Assembly: GCF_021869535.1 (NCBI RefSeq)
Contig: NW_026262734.1
Coordinates: 95,547,285 to 95,611,284, forward strand
Source: Mytilus californianus
Taxonomy: Eukaryota > Mollusca > Bivalvia > Mytilida > Mytilidae
Reading direction: 5' to 3'
DNA: 64,000 bases
Shown here: piece after piece, positions 1 through 11,339 of the stretch
How the letters are laid out: the number at the start of each line of letters is the position of its first letter
Numbering within the stretch: position 1 is the first letter of the stretch
Notes under the pieces: model-generated
The model's database searches: none
Seen by the model: only the letters and a program-made list of their open reading frames with translations
What the model was told of the DNA's origin: nothing
Translations under genes and position numbers: made by a program

Positions 1-171
1 GTTTCAAGTCTAAAAAAGATTGTGTTACCTTTTATTGATCTACCATTTTGATGTCATAGATAGCAAAGTCTTCTTTTCTGACAAACTCTCACAATGAACA
101 TATTTGCATAATCATCCTTATGCTTTCGATTTATATCTTATTAACTATATTAAAGTACTGAAACTCAGTAT

Positions 172-497
172 CAGTTCTTGAAAATGACTGACTTTTGCAG
201 TTCTGAAAAAATGACGGGAAAATGCAGCACTGAAAAATGACTGAAATATTCAGTACTGAAAAATGACTGAAATTTACAGTACTGAAAAATGACTGAAATT
301 TACAGTACTGAAAAATGACTGAAGTATTCAGTACTGAAATATGACTGAAATTTACAGTACTGAAAAATGACTGAAATATTCAGTACTGAAAAATGACTGA
401 AATTTACAGTACTGAAAAATGACTGAAATTTTCAGTACTGAAAAATGACTGAAATATTCAGTACTGAAAAATGACTGAAATTTTCAGTACTGAAAAC
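172..497. repeat. 26-bp tandem array (TACTGAAAAATGACTGAAAT core)
   Basis: About a dozen head-to-tail copies of a unit near 26 bp. Each copy holds TACTGAAAAATGACTGAAAT followed by TTTACAG or ATTCAG. The first copies are diverged and the inner ones nearly identical. CAGTACTG at each junction is itself a palindrome. No coding potential. Confidence 0.9.
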
Positions 498-536
498 AAT
501 TTTTTCTCAACATTACTAAAAATGATATATAAATAA

Positions 537-671
537 ATGTACTGATTAGTGATGTTTCTTAAAAGTACTGTTTATATATCGGCATTTAATGTACTGTTTA
601 TATAGTGGTATTTAATGTACTGATTAGTGGTGTTTCCTAAAAGTACTATTTATATAGCGGCATTTAATGTA
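537..671. repeat. Two-copy direct repeat (about 79-bp spacing)
   Basis: The block beginning ATGTACTGATTAGTGATGTTTC recurs about 79 bp later with few changes. Both copies end in CGGCATTTAATGTAC. It sits between the 26-bp array and the foldback element that starts near 672. Confidence 0.75.
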
Positions 672-1745
672 CATGTAAACGTTAGGCAAATTGTTGGTAG
701 TGTACCCCTTAGAAATTAGTGTCTTAGGCCTAAACACTTTAATTCTATAGAGCACATCTAAAACTGTTGATATTCAAGAAATGTTTACGTTTATTATACT
801 TACAATACTTAGAAATGTGTGTTTAGATATTTGAAATAATCCTAAAAACGTTTAGAACTGAAGAAAAAGTTGACGATCGCTCTTTCCTACCTACACACGT
901 TTAAATTCTAAAAGTCATTTTTCACTGGCATAATAAAAAATAACTAACTTACAATTACACCTGCCTAACAATTATGAAAAAACACAGTATATTAACAAAA
1001 AATCATTAAGAAAAATAAAATATCGCTGATGTGCATTAAAGAAATGAGTTGCTAAGATGAAATGCAAAAATGATCTTTATGATTTATTTGGTCATAAACC
1101 ACATACTGACAAACTTTGTTAAAGATCGCTTTTTCCTACCTGCACCCGTTTAAATTATAAGGGTCATTTTCACTGACAGAAAAAAGAGCAGTAACTTTCT
1201 TTTTCCTACCATTAGCTTACGACACATTGAAAGTACAATTAATACAAAGAAACATAAAAACAAACTATCGCTGTCTAATTTATTAACAAAACTTCAGACG
1301 AACAAATAAATCAAACACCAACTAATAATCGCCCTTTCCTACACTGTAAAAATGTTTCTTTCCTACCTACTAATTTAAACTTGTGAAGGTAGGAAAGAGC
1401 GATCGTCAACTTATTTTTTTCTTAGTAAGGAGTTTATGACAGAATGAAAACATTATGAACATTTCAGTATTTTTGCTTTTTCAGATCTTTACTTTGATGT
1501 ACATTACTATCATATTGTTTTGGATACAGTATAATGTTCGTGCTGGAAAAATAAACACGTGTATTACTTCTCAACATTTTTAGGATTATTTTTAATAATT
1601 AAACACATTTCTTAGTTATTATATATCAAATGTATACATTTCTTGAATAACAAAAGCTTTTTAATGTATTTTATATTTAAAGTGTTTACGACTAAAACAA
1701 TAATTTCTGGGGTAACAACGATCCTAAACACATTCTTTAACACTT
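672..1745. mobile_element. Foldback-like non-autonomous element with long imperfect terminal inverted repeats
   Basis: The left arm (about 690-897) and the reverse complement of the right arm (about 1383-1740) share successive blocks in the same order: ACCCC..AGAAATTA, AAACACTTTAA, ATTCAAGAAATGTNTAC, CTTAGAAATGTGT, AAATAATCCTAAAAA, and GTTGACGATCGCTCTTTCCTACCT. The inner arm ends repeat the motif TTTCCTACC several times (near 889, 1133, 1206, 1345, 1363). No ORF is present. This fits a foldback or long-TIR MITE; the exact tips and target duplication were not resolved. Confidence 0.7.
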
Positions 1746-1872
1746 TCTTCAATATAAACATGTTTTCTACATTTTTATAAATGACAGAAAAAAACTAACT
1801 CACAATTTCAATTTCCTACCAATTATTACACAAAAAAAGAAGTACAATTAATACAAAGACTCATAAATACAA

Positions 1873-2235
1873 AAACAAATTTTTATACGCCCGTTTACTG
1901 GACGTATTATGGTATACCGTTGTCCGTCCGTCGTCAACATGTCAGACAATAACTCAAAAACGCTTTAACCAATTTGCACGACATTTTTTTATAAATTTTA
2001 GATTGTACGTTTCCGAGTTATTGGCTTTTTATTCAATAAAAAAGTGTCGGATTTTTCAGTTTCCGGACAGTAAATCAAAATGCTTTGAACAGTTTTCATT
2101 AAACTTTGGTAAATTGTTAATATCTATTGACATAAGCTCCCCTTCAATTTTTATAAATTTTAGATTCTACTTTTCCGAGTATTTTTTCAATACTATTGAA
2201 TTGTATTTAAAATATAAGGCTTCGAAAACATGTCG
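1873..2235. repeat. TGTCCGTC-headed tandem repeat family, copy 1
   Basis: It starts 'tatacgcccgttta', runs through GTTGTCCGTCCGTCGTC, then carries diverged units containing AATAACTCAAAAACGC, ATAAATTTTAGATT and TTTCCGAGTTATTGG. The same family recurs more intact at 21905-22440. The short open frame inside is only the repeat. Confidence 0.75.
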
Positions 2236-4150
2236 CTGGTGAAACGAGTTTCAGACTCAGCGTACCTGTCAACCATAAACTTGATTAATTCTAGTCGTTC
2301 ATCCTCATAACTCTGTTAGCAGTTTTGTGTCGGGAAACCCCAGTTCATAAAGTCAGCATTGTGTAAACATGCACAAGTTTAACGTATTAAATGTTTCACG
2401 AGGGCCATAATTGTATATCATATATTATCGGATAAACCAGCTATTGGCAATTGATGGAGTGTGCGTAGAGGACGTTTATCCACCCTTTGATCATAATTTA
2501 TTATTTTGCATTAAATCTTGAAAAAAATATTACCCTTTTCTCCCACTTTCATCGGAACCTGGATCTGCCCCTTTGTGGATACGTTTTTTTGTGTGTGTCC
2601 ATTTATGATCGTTTAGCATGAATTTTTTGTTATTTATCTAATTTCTCAAATTGTAACAGAAATGTACTTTTTCCTATCAGAAGAAATTATCGCTATAGGT
2701 TTTCATTTCCAATCGAATTACTATTGTGAAGAAAAATATGTATACAATAACGCTAGAATAACTTAGCATTGTTCGAGGTCACATCCAAATAGCGACAAGT
2801 ATTCTTTCGAGGTTGTGCAACAAAGCTCTTTTGTAGTTTACGTATTTCCAGTTTCTTGTTTGTATTCCAAAGGATCTGCATTATCACGGATCGCATCTTT
2901 TTCTAGAATAATATAAAAAGCACCCAGTCTTTTCAAAGAAACATAATTCCAACCTTTACGAATAAGAGGCTATGCGTTAGGTAAAACATTTTCAAGGGTT
3001 AATATGTTGATCTCAGATATTAATATTATACACAAAATGGATGATAAATCTGGAAAACCTCCTGATTTAATGAAAGCAAAAGAAATCATGAAAGAAGGTG
3101 AAGGGAGTGTCTCTAGACTAGCATCATGCACGTCCATGTCTGAGAATTGTTTCCGTTGTTTTGAACTGAACATTAATTGAAAGAAATGTTCAAATCCAAG
3201 TATTCAGTTTGTTACGAACGCCTTTATTTTATGATTCTTAATAGGAAAACCATCCATCTCATGTCAAATGTATCGGTGTTTTGGAAATGAACCCCTTATT
3301 GCTGTTCATTTGCCCAACTTACGATAGTAGATGGGCATTATGTTTTTCGGTCCGCACATCCCGAATCAGGTTAGTTTAGGGCGAAGTTGTATAGTCACAT
3401 CAACTTAAATCTTTATGATGCCAAATTATGGGTTTGACCCATTTTCATGGTTTGCTGAACATGGCAAATGGTACAGGGTCTAGATGGGGTGTCTTCATTT
3501 CTGTATTCTGTCATTTATGCCATTTTTCTCTATTTAAAAAAAAAAATTTGATTCTGTAAAATTCTTGTGTTCGGGTCATATTAGTCCGAAATTACTCTGA
3601 CATCTAGAATGGCCTGTTTTAGAACTTGCTGAGGCCTTGAAAGTTCTTAAAAAGCAGTCAGACGTCAAAGCAATCTCGGACTAGGGTCCTACATATGTCA
3701 TTTCCTGTTATACCATAGTTTTTACATGATTTTTCTTCGTTTTCTTTGTTTGCCCATATTCTCTTTTCTGTAAATCCCATCCACACCCTCATGATAGTGC
3801 GACCCGGGCATCAGTACGTGTACTGTGGACATATTTTCTTGTTTAGTAAATATTATATTGTTTATAACTGGCTATTTCTGTATTGGCCATGGCATAGATG
3901 TTAGGTAAATCGTACCATATAGATTTGCAAGTCGACAATTTCGGCGATATCACGCATGTAAACTCATTCCCAGCATTCCCTTACGAGATTACTAAGATCC
4001 TATGGAACTGAAATGCTAATGATCTATCGGAACATCTTATACATTTTGATTGTATTTGATGAAACGGGGGCAAAGTTCTTCTGAATGAAGTATATATTTT
4101 AAGGTACATTCTTATAAAGCATATACTGTGCTGTTGACTGACAGGTCCTA
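2236..4150. other. Non-genic stretch with one unassigned small ORF
   Basis: AT-rich single-copy-looking sequence with no splice-linked coding pattern that I could follow. The only protein-like open frame is the one at 3004-3180. Simple runs such as the A/T tract near 3535 are present. Confidence 0.5.
3004..3180 (+). CDS. Unidentified 58-residue small ORF, possibly an exon or gene fragment
   Basis: Reading from ATG 3004 to TGA 3178-3180 gives a hydrophilic peptide. It includes KMDDKSGKPPDLMKAKEIMKEG and a C-terminal stretch with two cysteines (ENCFRCFELN). The frame stays open upstream to about 2950. The composition looks more protein-like than the surrounding frames, but there is no recognisable domain, no clear splice partner and no promoter. 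I do not recognise it. It may be a decayed exon or chance. Confidence 0.2.
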   Translation: MLISDINIIHKMDDKSGKPPDLMKAKEIMKEGEGSVSRLASCTSMSENCFRCFELNIN

Positions 4151-4155
4151 TGACT

Positions 4156-4874
4156 AGGTGCCTTTGGCGCATTGCATTTGCGCCACAAGGTTATATTTCA
4201 TTTGTGCCGAAAAATAAATATTGCTGTATACATTGTATTTTGAATAAGAGGCTTGTATATAAAATACCCATATTCATACAAAAATAAAAGTTCGTTTGCT
4301 TTAAAGTTGTGTTTTGTTCATATGTACGAGGTAACAAAATAGACATTTTATGACCACACTATAGATAAGAAAATGTTTTGAAAAATAGAGACAAGTCGAA
4401 CAGATGTACCAAAAGTATTGTAACGCAAAGCAAGTTATATACGAACATTTAAATGAACACAATCATGGTATTGACCAGCTGTTGAAAATTAGAGTTCCCA
4501 AGACATCTGATTGTAGTATATATGACTGTCATAAAAATGACTATGTTTTATAATCATAACTGTGTTTTCATATTATGTTTATCAAGAACTCACAAGTGTT
4601 TAGTGCTTTGATTTTTAGGAATATACGTTATCTTCAGAACAAATATAACGTTTTCTAAAGAACTTACCAGTTTGGATTAATGATGACTGTAGATTATGAT
4701 GAATAAATGTAGTAAAATCCTTACTCTATTCTATTTATTCTACATTCTTTTATACTATTTATATATTATACTATTTACCTGTATTATTGGCACAAATGAA
4801 TTAAAGATCTTATTTTGGCCCAAATGGGTGCAAATAGAATAGCAATTGGCGCAAAAGCAAAGCCCCAGGTGCCT
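4156..4874. mobile_element. MITE-like element with TTTGCGCCA-rich inverted ends
   Basis: The left end reads AGGTGCCTTTGGCGCATTGCATTTGCGCCA and continues to CATTTGTGCCGAAAAATAAA. The right end, reverse-complemented, reads AGGCACCTGGGGCTTTGCTTTTGCGCCA and continues to CATTTGTGCCAATAA. The inner 680 bp is AT-rich and non-coding. A related GCGCCA-repeat fragment lies at 41515-41650. Confidence 0.6.
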
Positions 4875-7578
4875 TAACCGTATATTGCTCTGCTAATTAG
4901 AGCTCAATGGTCCAATGATTAGGTTTATTGTAAAACACTTTCATACTGTTATTGAAATATTTGTTTATGCCAGTGCCTGAATTAAAAATATTTTATTTCT
5001 GAATTTCATTTTAAACGGAAAAGAAATTCTTCCTAAAATAAAAATATTTTACACTTTTCTTGGTTTACATTTTTTACCAATTACTCATTGTTGTAGACAA
5101 AATTAGATTTCAACTTTCAGACAAAATCATAATAAAATATTTCGTCTTTATTTTCCTTTCTTACATTTATCAATTTCGGTGTTCAAACTAATGCTCAAAC
5201 TTCATTTTGTAAGTGGGCCAATTAAATCAATTTGATTTACAATTAATGAGTTCCTGTCTCGATTAAGACTATTGAATTCTTTACTTTCTTTTATGGTAAA
5301 TAAGAAATTTGTTTGTTTTATTTTGTTTCACAATGAAACATCGTTTAACTGTTTATTCTCCTAACAACGTATATTCATGTGCCGTGCTTCTGTAGATAAA
5401 GATATGAACGAACGATGACTTTTCCTCAGCTGGTTTAAAATTTTAATGTGATATCTTCACGCTACAAACATGACAAATAACATCGGTCATAGATATAATA
5501 GAATGAGATCTAGAACGACTGTTTTAAAGATCATTCTAAAAATAAATAACTTAAAATTGTCCTATGGTTAAATGATAGAGTAGTCAATGGTAGTAGCTGA
5601 CAGGTAAATTTTAAACTTTAGTGCACTAATTATATAACTTCCTGGCCTTGCACCTCACTGAAATTAATTTTATATCAAATGAATTTTAGGGATAAATGAT
5701 CTATGAAAAAAGTAAATTGCAGAAAAAGTTGTCAACACGGTCAATTGAAGAACATTTCTGTCATGCATTTTATAGATGTACATTTTTGTATTTATTAAGA
5801 TCAAACAAAACATCAAAATCATAATTTTCAAATCACTAAAATAAATGACTGCTGGTTATTGATCCAATGAAAACTGTGCAAGTAGTTTCAGTCACAGAGT
5901 CGAGTCTGTGTTCTACCATGGGAGTATCATATTAATATCAATATAATACTTTCTTAGGTTTACTGACCCCTTATAATGTACATGCTGAAGGGTCAAAAAG
6001 AATTCCCTGACCAGATTTAGCAAGGGAAAATCAAAATATGTACATTGGAATAAATTGAAACTGCAACATATTTACAAACACTTTGATTCCATTTTTGTTT
6101 TGCCTGCAAAGAAAGTTGCAGAGTGCGAGACATATTTGTTTTAAGCTTTATATTTCAGATGATAGAAGACTCATGAATGATTCATACCTTGAACTTAAGT
6201 CTTTCCGTCTGTCGTATGTCCATGTTCCTTGACCTCATTTTCATGCTTCAACAACTGCTTAAAACGACTCTACTTTTTACTGCCCCCGCGACAATATTAT
6301 GTCAAGGGCATATTGTTTTACCCCTGTCAGTCCGTCTGTAACTTTTGATTTACAATAACAGTAGTTTATATATGCTACCTCTCTATTAGCATATATGCTA
6401 TGTCCTTAGTGAAGTTTAGTTTCTGCTTTAATGTGTTTCCAAACATATGAAATTGGTAATCTAACCAAAAGCAAATTCAGGATATGAGTTAAATATTTAG
6501 GTTATATTTCATATAACTTATTTTGTTTTATATATATACATCTATAATTACCAAAAAATGTATATAGTCATTGTTTTTATACCATCCGCTTTGTAAAGTG
6601 GGATGTTATATTGATGTGGGTCAGTCACGCAGGTACTTATATCAGAAAAAAAAATATACCTCTCCACCTTCATAACAGTGTTAAGTAAACGTATAGAGAT
6701 ATTATACATTATTTTCTGAGACAAGGGTCCGTTGGGAGTCTGTCTGTCCATTCTTCCATCCGTTTGTTCATCTTACTAACATGACGCACATTTGCACCTT
6801 TTATTTTTGCTATATATCCTTTACAAAAATACATAGACTAATTAGGGGTGCCAATTTTGTATCACCAACTCCTCCTAAAACTGTATTCATAATTTGAAAC
6901 ATTCCTTGTGCACCTCCTATTTTGTTTCCTATTCGAAATTATTCTCTTTACCAAAACATGGACTTTTTTTGGCGAATAAAAATGCAGGATGACTCATGCC
7001 AAAAAACTAAAAAAGTTGGATTAAAGTTTTCTTCCTAGCCCCGTAAAAATCTAATATTATTGCTCCCTTATTGAAACTTTCACAAACTCTTAATCATATG
7101 ATGCTATTGTGAACCCCTATATATTTTTTTTTGTATCTGAATCAATTTATAGCAAATCATGAACTTTGTAAGGGGCAGGGGGTATCATTTTTCATTTTGA
7201 GAGCTATGCTTGCTATACTTCTATTTATGTCTCGCCACTGACGAAGAGAATCATTGTGTTTTAGTTGCGTTTCTTCCTCTTCATTTTTGTCTTCTCATGC
7301 AACCTTGTCTATGCAGATAATACCATTTTGTTTATATTTTAATGTTTTGTCTTTCAAATTTCAGCATTTGAATAAATCATACTTTTTACATTATTTTTCA
7401 TTTGTAAATTATAATTTAACGAACAGGCAAGCTTAAGATATATTTATGTGTCAAAACATGGCTGCTGATGCAAATTTCACATTTTTGAATTATTATCTTG
7501 AAAAAATATTAGGTATTATAGATAGAGAGAAACATGAGCAACACAATAAGATAAAAAAATAAGTCATCATGGCAGAAA
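4875..7578. other. Non-genic AT-rich stretch
   Basis: No gene seen. A fragment resembling the 'GCCCCCGCG...CAGTCCGTCTGT' repeat head lies at about 6282-6345, and another TGTCTGTCC stretch at about 6736-6765. Open frames here are short and low-complexity. Confidence 0.5.
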
Positions 7579-9738
7579 TCTACGGAAGCGTATAAGCGCC
7601 ACGTGCACACAATTTTTTTTTTATAATTCTTCCTATGTTTGCGTTATAACGCAAACCTTTCCGTTATTTCGCAACTATTTGCGATATAAGTAAACCTTTG
7701 CGAAATAACGCAAACATTTGTTTTATCTTATTTTTCATTTTAGTTTCAATGGAAGCAGTTCTTGTGTTATAAATGGAGGAGGCTGCATGTATTAAAATTT
7801 ATCCCTTTGTACTTATTGCAAAATAAAATGCTTGAGTGTTTAGCATATATCATGGCATAATAATGAGCAGGATAATACATGTACACATATATATATTACA
7901 AAATAAAATAGACAAAATTGAAGTTATACCGTAGAAAAAAAAACCAACCCTGTTAATGTAGCCAAATTTAAATATACTTCCAAAGTAAGCGATCATTTGA
8001 GCATTGTGTAAGATTGGTTAGATACAAACAAGCTACCCTATTAAAATAATGTATAGGTTGCACTTTGTAAATACATCTGTTTCACAAACCACGCCACTTT
8101 TGGGGAGTAGATACTTTGTTTTGTTTACGTACTGGTTCCCAGATATGATCTCTATGTTTCATTTCATAGAGACATAACTTGTGAATGTAACCAGTATAAA
8201 AACACATGGTAACGGCGAAAATTGAATTCTTAAGATGACCCAAAGTGAACGGAGGGGTAGTACAGAATTTTAGTATCAGTTTAAACTCTTAGAAGTTCGG
8301 GGCATATAAATGTTGAAAATATGCCGCACAGCCCTATGTTTTGACCTTTGAATAAAATAGTAGTGAGTATCAGCTTTCCATTCTAGGTATGATACTAGTA
8401 AACATCAAACAGGAGGGATTGTGCTTGATTTTCATATGATGAAGACATAATCTTTCAATCGGTTTAAATGAGGTCTGGAGTTAGCATGACAGTAACTGCT
8501 TGTACTGAGTCCTTTGTTATTTATGTATCATTGTCATTTTCTTAGTTTCTTCTGTTACCTATTCTGACATCGGACTCGGACTTCTTTAAACTGAGTTTAC
8601 TGTGCGCATATAGCCATGTGTTTGTTTATTCTACATTGGCTAGAGGTATAGGGGAGGGTTGAGATTTCACAAAACATGTTAACCCCGCCGCATTTTTGCG
8701 CCTGTTCCAAGTCAGGAGCCTCTGGTCTTTGTTGGTCTTGTATGTTTTTTAAATTTTAGCTCATTGATATATTCGAAGTTTAGTGTGATTCCCATTTTCA
8801 CTGAACTAGTACACATTTTTGTTTAGGGGCCAGCTGAAGCCCGCCTCCGGGTGCGGGATTTTCTCGCTGTGTTGAAGACCCATTGGTGGCCTTGGGTTGT
8901 TTTCAGGTCTTTGGTCGGGTTGTTGTCTCTTTGACACATTCCCCATTTCCATTCTCAATTTTAGGATATAATTTGTTACGAAACTTCATAGTAAAAGTGG
9001 CACAGTTTTAGCCGTAAAGGGAGTTCCTAAGGGAAATTGCATTGCCTACATTTACAGAAGTGCAACCTATAAGATGAAGATTTTTTATTATTGCAATTAT
9101 GTACTCTACAGTCAAACTGCTACCTACACATCTTAAATAGCTACCTTACTAGATTGAAATTTAAAACCCCATTTTTTTTCATCAAGGAATCTCTATCATA
9201 TTCTGAGATTTCAAAATTCACATATTTTTTATTCAAAATAATTCATTTTAAAGCCGAAAGATCATTTTGTCTATTTGTCTTTATGGTTTTACAATTGTAT
9301 GATTTTTTTGCTCTTTTCTAGTTTCTACTTCCCGTAAATCAAAATTTTCAAAATAAATCTTATACCATATCTATTTTTACGTAAAATTTATATAATTTTT
9401 TTATACAAAGATCTTTAATTATTTGTGTATAATTGCCATACAAGTATTCCGCTATTCCTATGTATATTTATTATAATGATTTGGCCTTGTGTTCGTGTTC
9501 CTTCTTTTCAACTAAATGACAACAACATTTAACTGGCAGACGGACATCCAAATGCCGATATTTACAAAACACTGCTTTCAAATTATATAAACATAAAAGG
9601 TTTTTGCGTTATAGCGAAGGTATTCGTTATTTCGCAAATGTTTGCGTTATCTAACGCAAAGGTTTGCGTTATTACGCAAACGTACATGTAGGAAGAGATA
9701 TAAAAAAAAATTGTGTGGCGCTAATACGCTTCCGTAGA
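7579..9738. mobile_element. 2.2-kb TIR element whose ends carry TTTGCGTTAT/ATAACGCAAA palindrome arrays
   Basis: The left tip TCTACGGAAGCGTATAAGCGCCAC is matched in reverse complement by the right tip at 9716-9738. Both continue with an AATTTTTTTTT tract, CTTCCTA, and then several palindromic repeats of the type TTTGCGTTATAACGCAAA (7639-7735 and 9605-9681). Further in, TATAGGTTGCACTT (about 8053) is inverted at about 9059-9073, so the arms extend inward. A separate dispersed repeat (8397-8970) lies nested inside. No transposase ORF is visible. Confidence 0.7.
8397..8970 (-). repeat. Dispersed repeat family A, minus-orientation copy
   Basis: It matches in reverse complement the copy at 16476-17035 along most of its length. 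Shared landmarks are ATGATGAAGACATAATCTTTCAATC, CATTGGCTAGAGGTATAGG, CCGCATTTTTGCGCCTG, GGGTGCGGGATTTTCTCGCT and TTGTCTCTTTGACACATTCCCC. No ORF. Other copies are at 14838-14957 (partial) and 51480-51900. Confidence 0.85.
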
Positions 9739-9839
9739 AATCCTTAATTGACCCCTTTCATGAGTTATTGCCTTTCTTTAGAACCTCTAGTTATAATGTC
9801 AATTCTGAATTCTGTCGCCTAACATTGAAATTATTTAAG

Positions 9840-9975
9840 ATACATGCATATAATTTGTATTTTACATTATAGAAGTTATTATTTAAAAAAATATACATAT
9901 AATTTGTATTATACATATGGAAGTTATTTTTTAAAATATATACATATAATTTGTATTTTACATATGGAAGTATCA
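9840..9975. repeat. Three-copy tandem repeat of about 50 bp
   Basis: CATATAATTTGTATTNTACAT followed by GGAAGTTATTTTTTAAA recurs three times at a spacing of about 50 bp. Open frames on both strands here translate the repeat only. Confidence 0.8.
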
Positions 9976-10134
9976 ATCCATTGGTACTGCACGTGCCTAT
10001 TCAATCTCTGGATCTTTGTCTCGGGTTGTCTTTTCTGATTTGACCAGAAAAAAAGTGTATGTTTCTATAAGGGCAATAAAAATAAAAATAAAACTTATAT
10101 GGTTATGTAAAGTATTTGGAACTTATTTTTATGT

Positions 10135-10640
10135 ATGATAGCATTAGGACAATCAAACGCATGACCAAAAGACAAACTGGCAACGCCAACACGAATTGGC
10201 AAAAAAGAAAACAACAAAGAAAGACAAGCACCAGTCTACAAAACACTACATAGAAAGCTAAGGATCAACACAAACCGAACCAAATACTGGGAGAGGTCTC
10301 AGATGCTCAGGAAGGGTTAGCAGATCCTGCTCCACATGTGACACTAGTTAGTACAAATTTGGTGACAAGTCTCATTCGAGGTGATGTCATATTTGAGGAA
10401 AGTAAAAGAGGACAGGTTTGTGGTTGCGACAATTGGAATATATCCGTGTCGCAGATAATCCATAACGGTCAACCAACTCGTGATGGATCCATAAAACTGT
10501 CGAATGGAGGACCCCAACTTTACCTGCTTGATACCCTGGGTTTTAATAGCTTCTTTGTAAGCAGGAACCCTCTACCACAGAAATCATGCAAACTTCATAA
10601 TATGATATCAGCTTGGATATTTACTCCATATGCAGGCACT
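10135..10640 (+). repeat. Dispersed repeat family B, copy 1
   Basis: This block shares ordered segments with 33000-33440, including ACAAAACAC(T)ACATAGAAA, AGAGGACAGG, CCAACTC(G/T)TGATGG, GGTTTTAATAGCT, GTAAGCAG(G)AACCCTCTA and GAAATCATG. A 262-codon open frame overlaps it but is not conserved in the second copy, so I treat this as a non-coding repeat. Confidence 0.75.
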
Positions 10641-10849
10641 ACATCCTTAGAAATGTTATGTTCACAAGCTGAAACTAGAACTGTGTGTCGACTCAAAATA
10701 GGATTCCCCCATCCCGCACTACTATTGATATTTTTAAGATTTCGGACCGGGATTATCCTCCTTTATGCACATCCTCATGTCTTGTACTGTTACTGTGTAA
10801 AGTTCCATCATGCAGTATCGGTCCATCAGTTACGGAGGAGTTGCGCTTA

Positions 10850-10915
10850 CAAGACAAATGGACAGACATGCAGACATAATGACAGACGGACGCGGACGGA
10901 CGGATGGATGGACAG
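10850..10915. repeat. GACAGACGGACGGATGG simple-sequence tract
   Basis: Imperfect GACA/GACGGA tetranucleotide run, the reverse complement of the TGTCCGTC heads of other repeats in the window. It is followed by TCATGATCCCTTTTTCTTCAAG. Confidence 0.85.
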
Positions 10916-11171
10916 GGTGATTCGTATATACATCCAAAGCTTTGCTTGCGGAAGGTATAATCATGATCCCTTTTTCTTCAAGTTTTGTTCTCAACAGACC
11001 CTCAAGGTTAATCAAGGTTTGAGGCAGACTTTAAATAATTCTATCTGTGTTATCCTTAATTTTAAGTTCGATGAGTCAGATGCGTACATCTATAGTCACA
11101 TATTTGAAATGTTTAAAATTAGATGATTGGCCATATTATTTTTATTTCAAAAGTATTCATTTTCTTTTAAC

Positions 11172-11290
11172 TAACTCGACTTTGATGATCTAGTAGTAGC
11201 GTGCATGCCTTGCTCTCAGGAGGTCCTAGGGTCGATCCCGGTCGGAAATTGGTATTTGCAGCCTCAATTCCAAGCACGCACTAAGTGGGG
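11172..11290 (+). repeat. tRNA-derived SINE-like sequence
   Basis: CTAGTAGTAGCGTGCATGCC resembles a Pol III A box. GGTCCTAGGGTCGATCCCGGTCG about 30 bases later contains a B-box-like GGTCGATCC. The tRNA-like fold is not complete and the 3' part is unrelated to a tRNA, so this is a SINE head and not a tRNA gene. A second SINE-like copy is at 32635-32765. Confidence 0.55.
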
Positions 11291-11339
11291 ACGTCCGGGT
11301 AGAAAATTTGTTTTCATTCTTGTATACTATCAGATTATT

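Noticed and set aside
172..497. Regularly spaced repeats considered as a CRISPR array
   Set aside because: Units are contiguous at about 26 bp with no unique spacers, and the DNA is eukaryotic.
10338..11126. 262-codon plus-strand open frame, one of the longest in the window
   Set aside because: It overlaps dispersed repeat family B and a GACGGA simple-sequence tract. The second repeat copy (33000-33440) has stops in the same frame, and no domain is visible.
11205..11260. Possible tRNA gene (B-box-like GGTCGATCC)
   Set aside because: No complete cloverleaf and no acceptor stem pairing; better explained as a SINE head. The same applies to 32690-32720 and 31527-31540.
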